Of a stretch of 64,000 nt of DNA, positions 28,557 to 37,704 are shown one piece after another. The translations under genes were made by a program, and so were the position numbers. The notes beneath the pieces are model-generated. The model worked only from the letters and a program-made list of their open reading frames with translations, did no database searches and had not been told where the DNA came from. Position 1 is the first letter of the stretch. Each line of letters starts with the position of its first letter. The DNA comes from Winogradskyella sp. (GTDB lineage: Bacteria > Bacteroidota > Bacteroidia > Flavobacteriales > Flavobacteriaceae): NCBI RefSeq assembly GCF_013042245.1, contig NZ_JABDQL010000025.1, positions 97,686-161,685 of the forward strand, given 5' to 3'.

Positions 28557-31500
28557 ATGACCAATTTTAACTTCAAGAAGTGGAACACAATTTTAGGATG
28601 GGTTGTGTTTGCTATAGCTGCAATCACTTACGCATTAACGATAGAGCCGACAGTTAGTTTTTGGGATGCTGGAGAATATATTTTGACCTCATCAAAACTA
28701 CAAGTTGGGCATCCACCAGGAGCACCATTATTTCAAATGCTTGGTGCATTTTTCTCAATGTTTGCTTTAGCGCCTTCACAAATTGGCGCTTTACTAAATA
28801 TGATGAGTGGTGTTTCTAGCGCATTCACCATATTATTTATGTTCTGGACAGTTACTATTTTACTTAGAAAATTAGTAAAATATGATACTGAAAAAGATAA
28901 TTCAAGTAAAGGTATGGCTATCTTAGGAAGTGCTCTGGTCGGTAGTTTAGCGTTTACATTCACAGATTCTTTTTGGTTTAATGCTGTTGAAACTGAAGTC
29001 TATGCGATGGCAACACTAATCATGGCAGTGCTGTTTTACCTCGCTTTACGCTGGGAAGAAGATATGCACAAACCTCGTGGTAATCGTTGGTTAATTCTTA
29101 TTGCTTTTGTTATTGGATTATCATTCGGCGTCCACTTTATGGGTCTATTAACTATACCTGCAATAGGATTGATTTATTACTTCAAAAATTTCAAAACGAT
29201 AACGGTTCAAAATTTCATTTTAGCGAATGTTATTTCGGCAGCAATACTATTATTTATCTTCAAACTCTTACTACCCAATGCTCTTCGCTTTTTTGGTTGG
29301 ATGGAAGTTTTTATTGTCAATACCTTCGGAATGCCCTTCCACTCAGGCACCATAATCGCAGGACTTATTGTTATCGCTGCCTTTTATTACGGGCTTAATT
29401 ATACCCTTAAAAAAGGGTTTATCCACGCCAACACGTTAACACTCTGTTTACTTTTTATTTTTATTGGATTTTCGTCTTGGATGATGTTACCCATTAGAGC
29501 AAATGCAAACGTTATTATTAATGAAAATGACCCTTCTGATGCCAGAGAATTATTAGCTTACTACAACTTAGAGCAGTATCCCGAAACCCATTTATTCTAT
29601 GGTCCTCAGTTTACAGAATTATACTCTGGACAAGATGAAAATGAACCGTTTGTAGATGATAAAAAGAATTACGAACGTGATGAAGAAAAAGGAGAGTATG
29701 TTATCATCAACGATTGGAAAAACGCAAAGCAAAATTATAATTCTGAGCATGCTTCAATATTACCACGTATGTGGAGTACAGAGCACGCAGAAAATTACTT
29801 TATGTTTACTGGTTTAATAGATTTTAAAGTTAAACCAACACTTGGTAATGACATCTATAATAGCTATCTCAATGGTGGTTATCCTGAGGAGGAAGCAAGT
29901 GCTAGAGCAAGTTACCAGATGCAACAAATTAACCAAATGGTAAGTCAGTTTAGACTAGCGGTTTCTCAAGGTAAAGTTGATTATGAAGATTACCATAATT
30001 TCCTAAAAGAAAATGCACAATCGTGGTTTGAAGTAGAGAAACCTTCATTTGTAGATAACATGTTTTACATGATTCAATACCAATTTGGTTACATGTATTG
30101 GCGTTATTTTATGTGGAATTTTACCGGGAGACAAAATGATATTCAAGGAAGATACGATGATTTTAATGGTAATTGGATTTCTGGAATTTCGTTTATTGAT
30201 GAATTACATCTTGGTATGTCACAAGACAATCTACCGAGTGATGTTGAAAATAATAAAGGTAGAAACACCTACTACTTCTTGCCACTTATTTTAGGATTAA
30301 TAGGCTTTTTCTTTCTACTAAATGCAGATAAGAAACGTTTTTGGGTGCTTTTAGTTTTCTTTTTACTTACAGGTTTAGCCATCCAGTTTTACACCAATAT
30401 TAGACCTTTTGAACCAAGAGAGCGCGATTACTCTGTTGTTGGTTCTTTTTATGTATTTGCGATTTGGATAGGTTTTGGTGTTTATGCACTTTACGATTTA
30501 CTAAGTAAGAAAGCTAAGAAAAGTGTCATACCTGTTACGGCAATTACACTAGCTTGCTTAGTTGCAGTTCCTGGAGTTCTAGCTGCTAATAATTGGGATG
30601 ATCATGACCGCTCAGGTAAATATACAGCTAACTCAATGGCTCGAAAATATTTAGAATCTTGTGCGCCAAATGCCATATTGTTCACTATCGGAGATAATGA
30701 CTCCTTCCCATTATGGTATCTGCAGGAAATTGAGGGTGTTAGTACGGACGTCCGTGTGGTCAATACAAGCCTGTTTCAAACGGCATGGTATATAGATCAA
30801 ATGAAACGAAAAGCTTACAGTAGTGACCCTATACCGTCGCAACTTACGCACAAACAATATAGGGATGGCACAAGAGATTATATTTTCTACAGAGAAATCA
30901 ATAAAAAAATTGCTGAAGATACTTTGGACATCAAAGACTTTATGGATTTTGTTGCTGGCGATGACCCAAAACGAAAAATTAAACATTTAGTCAAAGCACA
31001 AGGTGAAGATCCAAACGATTACCCAACGTATTATGTCAATTCTAACTACTACCCGACACAAAATATCAGAGTGCCTGTTAATAAGGAAACTGTTCTTAAA
31101 AATGGGATTGTAAAACCAAAAGACGCTGATAAAATTGAAGATTATTTAGATATTAAAGTTTCTGGGAATGCGATTTATAAAAATCGTTTACTAATGCTAG
31201 ATATTATAGCCAACAACAATTGGGAGCGTCCAATCTATTTTAGTGGTGGTGCATTTTCTGATGAAGATTATATTTGGATGAAAGACTATCTTCAATTAGA
31301 TGGTTTGTGCTACAAATTAGTACCTATAAAAACACCTGTAGATAAAGCAAACCCTTTTGATATGGGACGTGTTGACCCTGATTTAATGTATAACCTTGTA
31401 AAAAAGTGGGATTGGGGTGGTACAGATAAAGATATCTATCATGATGTGGAAACGCGTAAAAATGGTATTACTTACCGTGGGAATATTGCTCGCATGATAG

Positions 31501-31991
31501 AAAGTCTTTTAGATGAAAAAAAATTAGATAGAGCAGAAGAAATGGCCGATTTAGCTATGGAGAAAATGCCTGTAGATAAATTTGGGTATTACACGCTTTT
31601 AGAGCCTTATATTTCTACTTATTTTGAAGTTGGTGAAGACAAAAAGGCTAAGAAACTATTTATAGATGTGGCTAAGAAATACCAAGAAAATTTGGTGTTT
31701 TACAGTGGGCAAGATATTGATGTGCAGACTGATATTATTGACGAAATATTTACAGATATTCAAAAATACCGCTCTTTAGTTGATGCACTTGTTGCATATG
31801 GCGATAGAGATTATGCATTAGAACAAACTAGAGTTTTTAATGATTATTTGGGTTTATTTGGCCCATTAATGGGGGATGAAGAACTTTCTGAAGAACCTGA
31901 AGCAGATATCAATGACATTTTACAAGACGGACAAACAGTTAACGATACTATAAAAAAACTAACTCCAACAGAAAGCAATAGTAATAAGTAA
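28557..31991 (+). CDS. DUF2723 family membrane protein (putative glycosyltransferase)
   Basis: EPTVSFWDAGEYILTSSKLQVGHPPGAPLFQMLGAFFSMFA..., polytopic N-terminus; family-typical. Confidence 0.9.
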   Translation: MTNFNFKKWNTILGWVVFAIAAITYALTIEPTVSFWDAGEYILTSSKLQVGHPPGAPLFQMLGAFFSMFALAPSQIGALLNMMSGVSSAFTILFMFWTVTILLRKLVKYDTEKDNSSKGMAILGSALVGSLAFTFTDSFWFNAVETEVYAMATLIMAVLFYLALRWEEDMHKPRGNRWLILIAFVIGLSFGVHFMGLLTIPAIGLIYYFKNFKTITVQNFILANVISAAILLFIFKLLLPNALRFFGWMEVFIVNTFGMPFHSGTIIAGLIVIAAFYYGLNYTLKKGFIHANTLTLCLLFIFIGFSSWMMLPIRANANVIINENDPSDARELLAYYNLEQYPETHLFYGPQFTELYSGQDENEPFVDDKKNYERDEEKGEYVIINDWKNAKQNYNSEHASILPRMWSTEHAENYFMFTGLIDFKVKPTLGNDIYNSYLNGGYPEEEASARASYQMQQINQMVSQFRLAVSQGKVDYEDYHNFLKENAQSWFEVEKPSFVDNMFYMIQYQFGYMYWRYFMWNFTGRQNDIQGRYDDFNGNWISGISFIDELHLGMSQDNLPSDVENNKGRNTYYFLPLILGLIGFFFLLNADKKRFWVLLVFFLLTGLAIQFYTNIRPFEPRERDYSVVGSFYVFAIWIGFGVYALYDLLSKKAKKSVIPVTAITLACLVAVPGVLAANNWDDHDRSGKYTANSMARKYLESCAPNAILFTIGDNDSFPLWYLQEIEGVSTDVRVVNTSLFQTAWYIDQMKRKAYSSDPIPSQLTHKQYRDGTRDYIFYREINKKIAEDTLDIKDFMDFVAGDDPKRKIKHLVKAQGEDPNDYPTYYVNSNYYPTQNIRVPVNKETVLKNGIVKPKDADKIEDYLDIKVSGNAIYKNRLLMLDIIANNNWERPIYFSGGAFSDEDYIWMKDYLQLDGLCYKLVPIKTPVDKANPFDMGRVDPDLMYNLVKKWDWGGTDKDIYHDVETRKNGITYRGNIARMIESLLDEKKLDRAEEMADLAMEKMPVDKFGYYTLLEPYISTYFEVGEDKKAKKLFIDVAKKYQENLVFYSGQDIDVQTDIIDEIFTDIQKYRSLVDALVAYGDRDYALEQTRVFNDYLGLFGPLMGDEELSEEPEADINDILQDGQTVNDTIKKLTPTESNSNK

Positions 31992-32690
31992 ATGAACTTA
32001 ATTCCTGCAAGGATACCAGGATTTGTAATGTCTTTATTCCCAAATTTTATATGGAATATTGATACAAATAACAAGGAATTATATCTCACGTTTGATGATG
32101 GTCCTACCCCAGGTATAACACCTTGGGTTTTACAGCAGCTAAAGAATTACAATGCCAAAGCTACATTCTTCTGTATCGGAAGTAATATTGAAAAATATCC
32201 TGAAATCTTTGAAATGATTGTTGCTGAAGGTCATTCCATAGGAAACCATACTTATAATCATCTAAAAGGCTGGAAACATGAGACTAAAACTTATTTGGAA
32301 GATATTAAAAAAACACAGCTAATTATAAACTACAATAGCCAAAAAGAAGTAGAATACCATACTGAGCTAGCCTGCACTAAGCGAAGTCGAAGTGATGTAT
32401 CTCAAACTATCAAATTATTCAGACCGCCATACGGAAAACTTAAAACAAAACAAGCAAAACAAATTCAAAAATTAGGTTATAAAATAGCACTTTGGGATGT
32501 ATTGTCTTTTGATTGGGATTCAAAAGTTTCAGAAGAAAAATGCTATGATAACATCATAAATTCTGCAAAAGCAGGGAGTATTATTGTGATGCATGATAGT
32601 AAAAAAGCAAAAAGGAATTTAAAAACTGTATTACCAAGGGTTTTGGATTATTACAACAAAAGAAGTTTCGAGTTCAAAGCAATCTCCTAA
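31992..32690 (+). CDS. Polysaccharide deacetylase family protein
   Basis: LYLTFDDGPTPGITPWVLQQL, SIGNHTYNH, FRPPYGKLK, LWDVLSFDWD NodB-homology motifs. Confidence 0.93.
   Translation: MNLIPARIPGFVMSLFPNFIWNIDTNNKELYLTFDDGPTPGITPWVLQQLKNYNAKATFFCIGSNIEKYPEIFEMIVAEGHSIGNHTYNHLKGWKHETKTYLEDIKKTQLIINYNSQKEVEYHTELACTKRSRSDVSQTIKLFRPPYGKLKTKQAKQIQKLGYKIALWDVLSFDWDSKVSEEKCYDNIINSAKAGSIIVMHDSKKAKRNLKTVLPRVLDYYNKRSFEFKAIS
32362..32394 (+). repeat. REP-like sequence inside the deacetylase CDS
   Basis: ctgagctagcctgcactaagcgaagtcgaagtg resembles the tcgaagtg/tcgaaatg intergenic repeats. Confidence 0.5.
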
Positions 32691-32983
32691 ATGTACTCCT
32701 GGATAATCCCAATCAGAGTATTTGCATCTTGCTCACCACTATGGCGCCATTTCATTTCACCGTCTTTATAGATAATAAGTGTTGGCAAGCCTTTTACACG
32801 AAGTGCTTCAGCTAATTCTTGGTTTTTATCAACATTAATTTTTATAACTTTGGCTTTGTCTCCAAGAGCCGCTGCTACATCTCTAACTACTGGATGCATT
32901 GCAGTACATTGCTCGTTCCATTCTGTGAAGAAGTCTAGTAGCACAGGTTTGTCTACATCTATAAGCTCTCCAAATTTTGACAT
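32687..32983 (-). CDS. Thioredoxin-fold protein with WNEQC in place of WCGPC
   Basis: VLLDFFTEWNEQCTAMHPVVRDVAAALGDKAKVIKINVDKNQELAEALRVKGLPTLIIYKDG. Confidence 0.9.
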   Translation of the reverse strand: MSKFGELIDVDKPVLLDFFTEWNEQCTAMHPVVRDVAAALGDKAKVIKINVDKNQELAEALRVKGLPTLIIYKDGEMKWRHSGEQDANTLIGIIQEYI

Positions 32984-33119
32984 ATCATTGCGTTTTTTTG
33001 TCCAATGTATGCTTCAAACTTAAGCAATTTTTCTATACTATACTTTAAATAAGCTTCAGTATTGCTTTCAGTTTGATGCTTTTATAAATATACAAAATTG
33101 TTTAATGCAATTTGCATCT

Positions 33120-34367
33120 CTACACATTGACTTTTTTACTCCCTTTTTTAAGCTCAATGACTGTGATTTCTGGCCAGATGCCCACTCGTCCAGGAAATGC
33201 CAAATACCCAAATCCACGGTTTACATTAATATATTGACCCAACTCTTCATAAACGCCAGCCCAACGCTTGTAACGCCACTTAACTGGACTCCACTTAAAC
33301 CATCCTGGAATTTCGATACCGAATTGCATACCATGTGTATGACCACTTAATGTTAAATGATAATGATAATCATCATTAACAACCTCAGCGTCCCAATGAC
33401 TCGGGTCATGACTAAGTAAAACTTTAAAGTCCTTTTCATTGACTTGAGATTTTGCTTTCTGTAAATCACCTGCTTTTTTAAACCCACCTTTACCCCAATT
33501 TTCAACACCAATTAAGGCTATGCGTTCTCCTTTCTTTTCAATAAATCGATTTTCGTTTAGAAGTAAATCGAAACCTATATCCTTTTGAAGAGTTTTTAAA
33601 TCTTCTAGGTTTTGTTGTTTTTCTTTTTCAGAAGTCCAACTGATGTAATCACCATAGTCGTGGTTTCCTAATACGGAATACAAACCATCTTTAGCTTTTA
33701 ATTTATTGAACACAGAAACATAAGGTTCTAATTCTGTAGCTTTGTTATTAACCATATCCCCAGTAAATAAAATGACATCACTCTGTTGTTTATTGATTAA
33801 GTCTACGGCATATTTTACCTTATCCATATTATCGAAACTCCCAGAATGAATATCACTTATTTGTGTGAGTCTATAGCCATCAAAGGCTTCAGGTAAATCT
33901 TCAAAATGTAGTACATATTTTAAAACCTTGAAGTTATATTTTCCTTTATACATACCGTATAATATGGATACAAAAGGAATAGCTGCAAATCCTAGCCCAA
34001 TCTGACTAATAAACTTTCGGCGTGAAGGTAAATAATTTAAATCTTGTCCATTCTCGCTACTTTGCATGAAATAACTGTAAATTCCTTGTGGAATTCGGAA
34101 CACGTCTTCGGCAAACATGATGGTTATTAGAATGAGTTTTGGAACTACCATAGCTATCAAAAACCCAATAGCCAAACCGTGAGCTTGCGAAAAACCATCG
34201 CTTCTACTAAATCCAAAAAATTGATATACGAAATTACCTAAAAGAGCTATCGTAAAAACCCAATATAAAGCATACCACCAATTACTTTTTGTGATAGTCC
34301 GTAAAGACTGAAATGCATAATAATCTGCAATAACAAACACAATAATAAATATAAACCAGCGAATCAT
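33120..34367 (-). CDS. Membrane-anchored metallophosphoesterase
   Basis: TQISDIHSGSF, FTGDMVNN, VLGNHDYGDY, LSGHTHGMQFG motifs; N-terminal TM helices. Confidence 0.93.
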   Translation of the reverse strand: MIRWFIFIIVFVIADYYAFQSLRTITKSNWWYALYWVFTIALLGNFVYQFFGFSRSDGFSQAHGLAIGFLIAMVVPKLILITIMFAEDVFRIPQGIYSYFMQSSENGQDLNYLPSRRKFISQIGLGFAAIPFVSILYGMYKGKYNFKVLKYVLHFEDLPEAFDGYRLTQISDIHSGSFDNMDKVKYAVDLINKQQSDVILFTGDMVNNKATELEPYVSVFNKLKAKDGLYSVLGNHDYGDYISWTSEKEKQQNLEDLKTLQKDIGFDLLLNENRFIEKKGERIALIGVENWGKGGFKKAGDLQKAKSQVNEKDFKVLLSHDPSHWDAEVVNDDYHYHLTLSGHTHGMQFGIEIPGWFKWSPVKWRYKRWAGVYEELGQYINVNRGFGYLAFPGRVGIWPEITVIELKKGSKKVNV

Positions 34368-34409
34368 AATAGAATTATAATTGCCAAATTTACAAAGACA
34401 ACCTTCTAC

Positions 34410-36914
34410 TTATCTTACAAAAGTGTTAAAGGTTTTTAGCTGCAGATATTGAAGTGATTCTGCTTCGGTTTTATAATGAATTTGGTACGTTTTATTTGGC
34501 AATATATCGAAGAAATTATCACTGAAATGACCTTTGTGATTTGAATATAAAAATACATCTTTTTGAAGTGTTTCACTTTTTAAGTCAATATTAAAACCAT
34601 CTGAAACTTTTTCAATCTCAGTTTCAATTTTAGCTTGATTTAGTTTTAAATTTTTAGGGCTTACAAAGTAAAAAAACGACGTCTGTCCATTAAATTCTGA
34701 GACTAAAACAGCCTTTTCTTTTTCGAATGTTATTCCGAACAAATCTTGAGAATTTATAAGTAAACTCGTATTTGCCTTTGCTGTTTTTTGGCTTGTATTT
34801 TCCCAAATAATAGTCCCTCCAAAATCCATAATTTTTAGCGACAAAATACCTGTAAAATCATCCAAACCATCATTTACTATCCAAGTTTCCAAGGTGTTAT
34901 TTTCAACTTTTGAAGACACTAAAATATTCTCAAAGCTACGTTTGGCTTTATAATGCAATGCTTTCCAATTTCCCATAAAATCAATGCTAGACCAAGAAAC
35001 TACGGGCCAACAATCGTTGAGTTGCCAATACAAAGTTCCCATATTGTATGGTCGAGAACGCCGTTGTGCTTCAAACCCCATCGTCATACCATGAGCTTGT
35101 AGCAATTGACTCATATACATGTAATCTTCTGGTTTTGTTGGCACCGGAAAGTCGCGCTGCATATACTCATTAATGAGCTGAAAACCTCTAATATGTTTTT
35201 GATGGTTTTTAAAACCCTTTGAAGAAATTTCTATACTATCATTAGGATTTATATACCGAATCGCTTCATAACTAGGAAAGGACTGAAATCCAAACTCGCT
35301 CATAAAACGTGGTACGTTTTCTTGAAGATGCTCAAACGGATACGCATCATGCCAAATCCACCAGTTATGCGCATCTCCCTCGGTTTTGTATTTAGGATTA
35401 CCACGACCATATTTTGGGGACGTTTCCCAATAGTCAGTTTCTGTATATTTTAATACTGTATTTGGTAAAATAGAATCGAAAACCTTGAGATAATTATCCC
35501 AAATTTCTTCTTTCTCTGTTTTGCTTCTATCGGCTTGCCAACCCCAACGTTTCCAACCTTCTGAGTTTTCATTATTACCGCACCAGAGTGCAATAGATGC
35601 ATGATTACGCAAACGCTTTACGTTATCAATAGCTTCTTGTTGCACATTTTCTAAGAAGGCTTTATCTCCAGGATACATGGCACAAGCAAACATAAAATCT
35701 TGCCAAACTAAAATGCCTTTATCATCGCATAAATCATAGAAAATATCATTCTCGTAAATGCCGCCACCCCAAACTCTGAGCATATTCATATTGGCTTTAA
35801 CGACATCATTTAGTAATTTTTTGTAATGCTCATCTGTGACTTTGTTTTGAAAACTGTTTTGCGGAATGTAATTCGCACCTTTTGCATAAATAGGTTTGCC
35901 GTTTACTTTAAAATAAAAACTCTCGCCAAAACTGTCTTTTTCTGTAACTAACTCAATATCTCTAATACCATATTTAGTAGAAACGCTATCTAAAATTTTT
36001 TCACCCTCTTTTACAATGACTTTGATATCGTACAAATAGGGTTCTCCTAAATTATTTGGCCACCAGAGTTTTGGATTCTCTACTGTTAATGGTAAAAAAA
36101 GAGGCGAAAGTGGATTGGTCTCTGTAAATTTAAAATTCAAACTATCGTTCACATATATATGATAAGAGTAATCTGAATTAAAACCACCTTCCGAGATTAA
36201 ATCTATAATTAAGTTGCTTATATTCTCATTAGTATGACCTTTAATAATATTTAGATCTTCAATTTTATAATCATCCCAACCTACCAACTTAATTAGCCGC
36301 CAAATACCGTACGTATTTAATTTTGGTCCCCAATCCCAACCGTATTGAAATTGCGCTTTTCTTGTGAAAATGCGTTCGCCTTCTGGTAATTCGTATGGTA
36401 ACTTTTGATTTTCTTTTTCTTCGTATTTTGAAGTGGATTCAAACAAAATTCTCAATTCATTTTCAGACTTTAAAAGTGGTTTTACATCAACTTCAAATTC
36501 TCGAAATGCATTATTGGTTTTTAAGATGAGACTGTCATTCAAAAAAACAGAAGCGTACGTATCTAAACCTTCGAAATTGAGTTCTATATTTTTCTTATCT
36601 AGTATTTTTTTATCAACCAAAAAAGTGGTTCTATATTCCCAATCTTCTTGCGACACCCATTGCACCTCTTTTTCGTTATCGCCAATAAAAGGGTCTTCAA
36701 TTAACTTATGGTTTAATAAATCTGAAAAGACATTTCCAGGAACAATTGCCGAATTCCAAACGGTATCCCCTACTTTTTTGAATTGCCATTTTTGATTCAA
36801 TTCAATGGTAACTGGCACATCGTGTTTGGGTTGACAGCTAAAACAAATTAGAATGAGAAATAATAGAGATTTCTCGACAGGGCTAAAAATGATATTTCTA
36901 TTTTGATATGGCAT
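34410..36914 (-). CDS. GH2-family beta-mannosidase lipoprotein
   Basis: WNSAIVPGNVFSDLL, MNMLRVWGGGIYENDIFYDLCDDKGILVWQDFMFACAMYPG, LWCGNNEN; lipobox CFSC. Confidence 0.92.
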   Translation of the reverse strand: MPYQNRNIIFSPVEKSLLFLILICFSCQPKHDVPVTIELNQKWQFKKVGDTVWNSAIVPGNVFSDLLNHKLIEDPFIGDNEKEVQWVSQEDWEYRTTFLVDKKILDKKNIELNFEGLDTYASVFLNDSLILKTNNAFREFEVDVKPLLKSENELRILFESTSKYEEKENQKLPYELPEGERIFTRKAQFQYGWDWGPKLNTYGIWRLIKLVGWDDYKIEDLNIIKGHTNENISNLIIDLISEGGFNSDYSYHIYVNDSLNFKFTETNPLSPLFLPLTVENPKLWWPNNLGEPYLYDIKVIVKEGEKILDSVSTKYGIRDIELVTEKDSFGESFYFKVNGKPIYAKGANYIPQNSFQNKVTDEHYKKLLNDVVKANMNMLRVWGGGIYENDIFYDLCDDKGILVWQDFMFACAMYPGDKAFLENVQQEAIDNVKRLRNHASIALWCGNNENSEGWKRWGWQADRSKTEKEEIWDNYLKVFDSILPNTVLKYTETDYWETSPKYGRGNPKYKTEGDAHNWWIWHDAYPFEHLQENVPRFMSEFGFQSFPSYEAIRYINPNDSIEISSKGFKNHQKHIRGFQLINEYMQRDFPVPTKPEDYMYMSQLLQAHGMTMGFEAQRRSRPYNMGTLYWQLNDCWPVVSWSSIDFMGNWKALHYKAKRSFENILVSSKVENNTLETWIVNDGLDDFTGILSLKIMDFGGTIIWENTSQKTAKANTSLLINSQDLFGITFEKEKAVLVSEFNGQTSFFYFVSPKNLKLNQAKIETEIEKVSDGFNIDLKSETLQKDVFLYSNHKGHFSDNFFDILPNKTYQIHYKTEAESLQYLQLKTFNTFVR

Positions 36915-37593
36915 CTAAAATGGCTTTTATTTTGTTAATATCTGAAACGCTTTGTGTCATCCCAAATATGGAATTTTCTTGTTCAATTTTTACAGAAGCA
37001 GAGGCATGTACTTCTTGTAAACCAGCGGTTTTAAATTTTGATGCATTGTCTGCATTTACACCACCACCGGCTAAAATGGTAATTCTCCCGTTTGCGATTT
37101 TATTCAATTCTTTTAGCAAACTCAAACCTTCTTCTGCTGATGATTTTTGCCCTGAAGTCAGCACACGGTCAACACCTAAATCTATTAATTGCTCTAACGC
37201 TTCTTTTGGTTTTAGCACCTCATCAAACGCACGATGAAATGTAAATGGTAATGGTTTTGACAACTCAACCAATTCTTGTGTTCGTTTTAAATCTATGGTT
37301 TTATTATGATTTAAAACACCTAAAACAATACCCTGACAGCCTAAATCCTTACAGATTTTAATATCATTTTTAATAATTTGAAACTCGTTATCTGTATAAA
37401 CAAAATCTCCACTTCGAGGACGAATTAAAACAAATATTTCAATCTCTAAATCCTTAATAACTTGCTTTAATAAGCCATATGATGGTGTGATGCCTCCTAC
37501 TGATAACTCTTGACAAAGCTCTATCCGTTGTGCTTGTGCTGATTGCGCATTTTTTGCGGATTGGTATGAGTTGGCGCAGACTTCTAGTTTCAT
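36898..37593 (-). CDS. cutC: CutC family protein
   Basis: RIELCQELSVGGITPSYGLL, VLIRPRSGDFVY, FHRAFDE, DRVLTSGQ. Confidence 0.93.
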   Translation of the reverse strand: MKLEVCANSYQSAKNAQSAQAQRIELCQELSVGGITPSYGLLKQVIKDLEIEIFVLIRPRSGDFVYTDNEFQIIKNDIKICKDLGCQGIVLGVLNHNKTIDLKRTQELVELSKPLPFTFHRAFDEVLKPKEALEQLIDLGVDRVLTSGQKSSAEEGLSLLKELNKIANGRITILAGGGVNADNASKFKTAGLQEVHASASVKIEQENSIFGMTQSVSDINKIKAILDAISK

Positions 37594-37606
37594 ATTAGTT
37601 TTGATT

Positions 37607-37702
37607 CGTCACTTCGAGTGATTTTCGAGGTTCGATAAAATAGTATCGAGATGTTTCTGGTTCTCGATACATCACGCAAAAAGCGTGACACTCGAACTGA
37701 CG
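37607..37702. repeat. Palindromic intergenic repeat
   Basis: cgtcacttcgagtg ... cactcgaactgacg terminal inverted arms (one mismatch) with internal atcgag/ctcgat arms. Confidence 0.7.
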
Positions 37703-37704
37703 TA

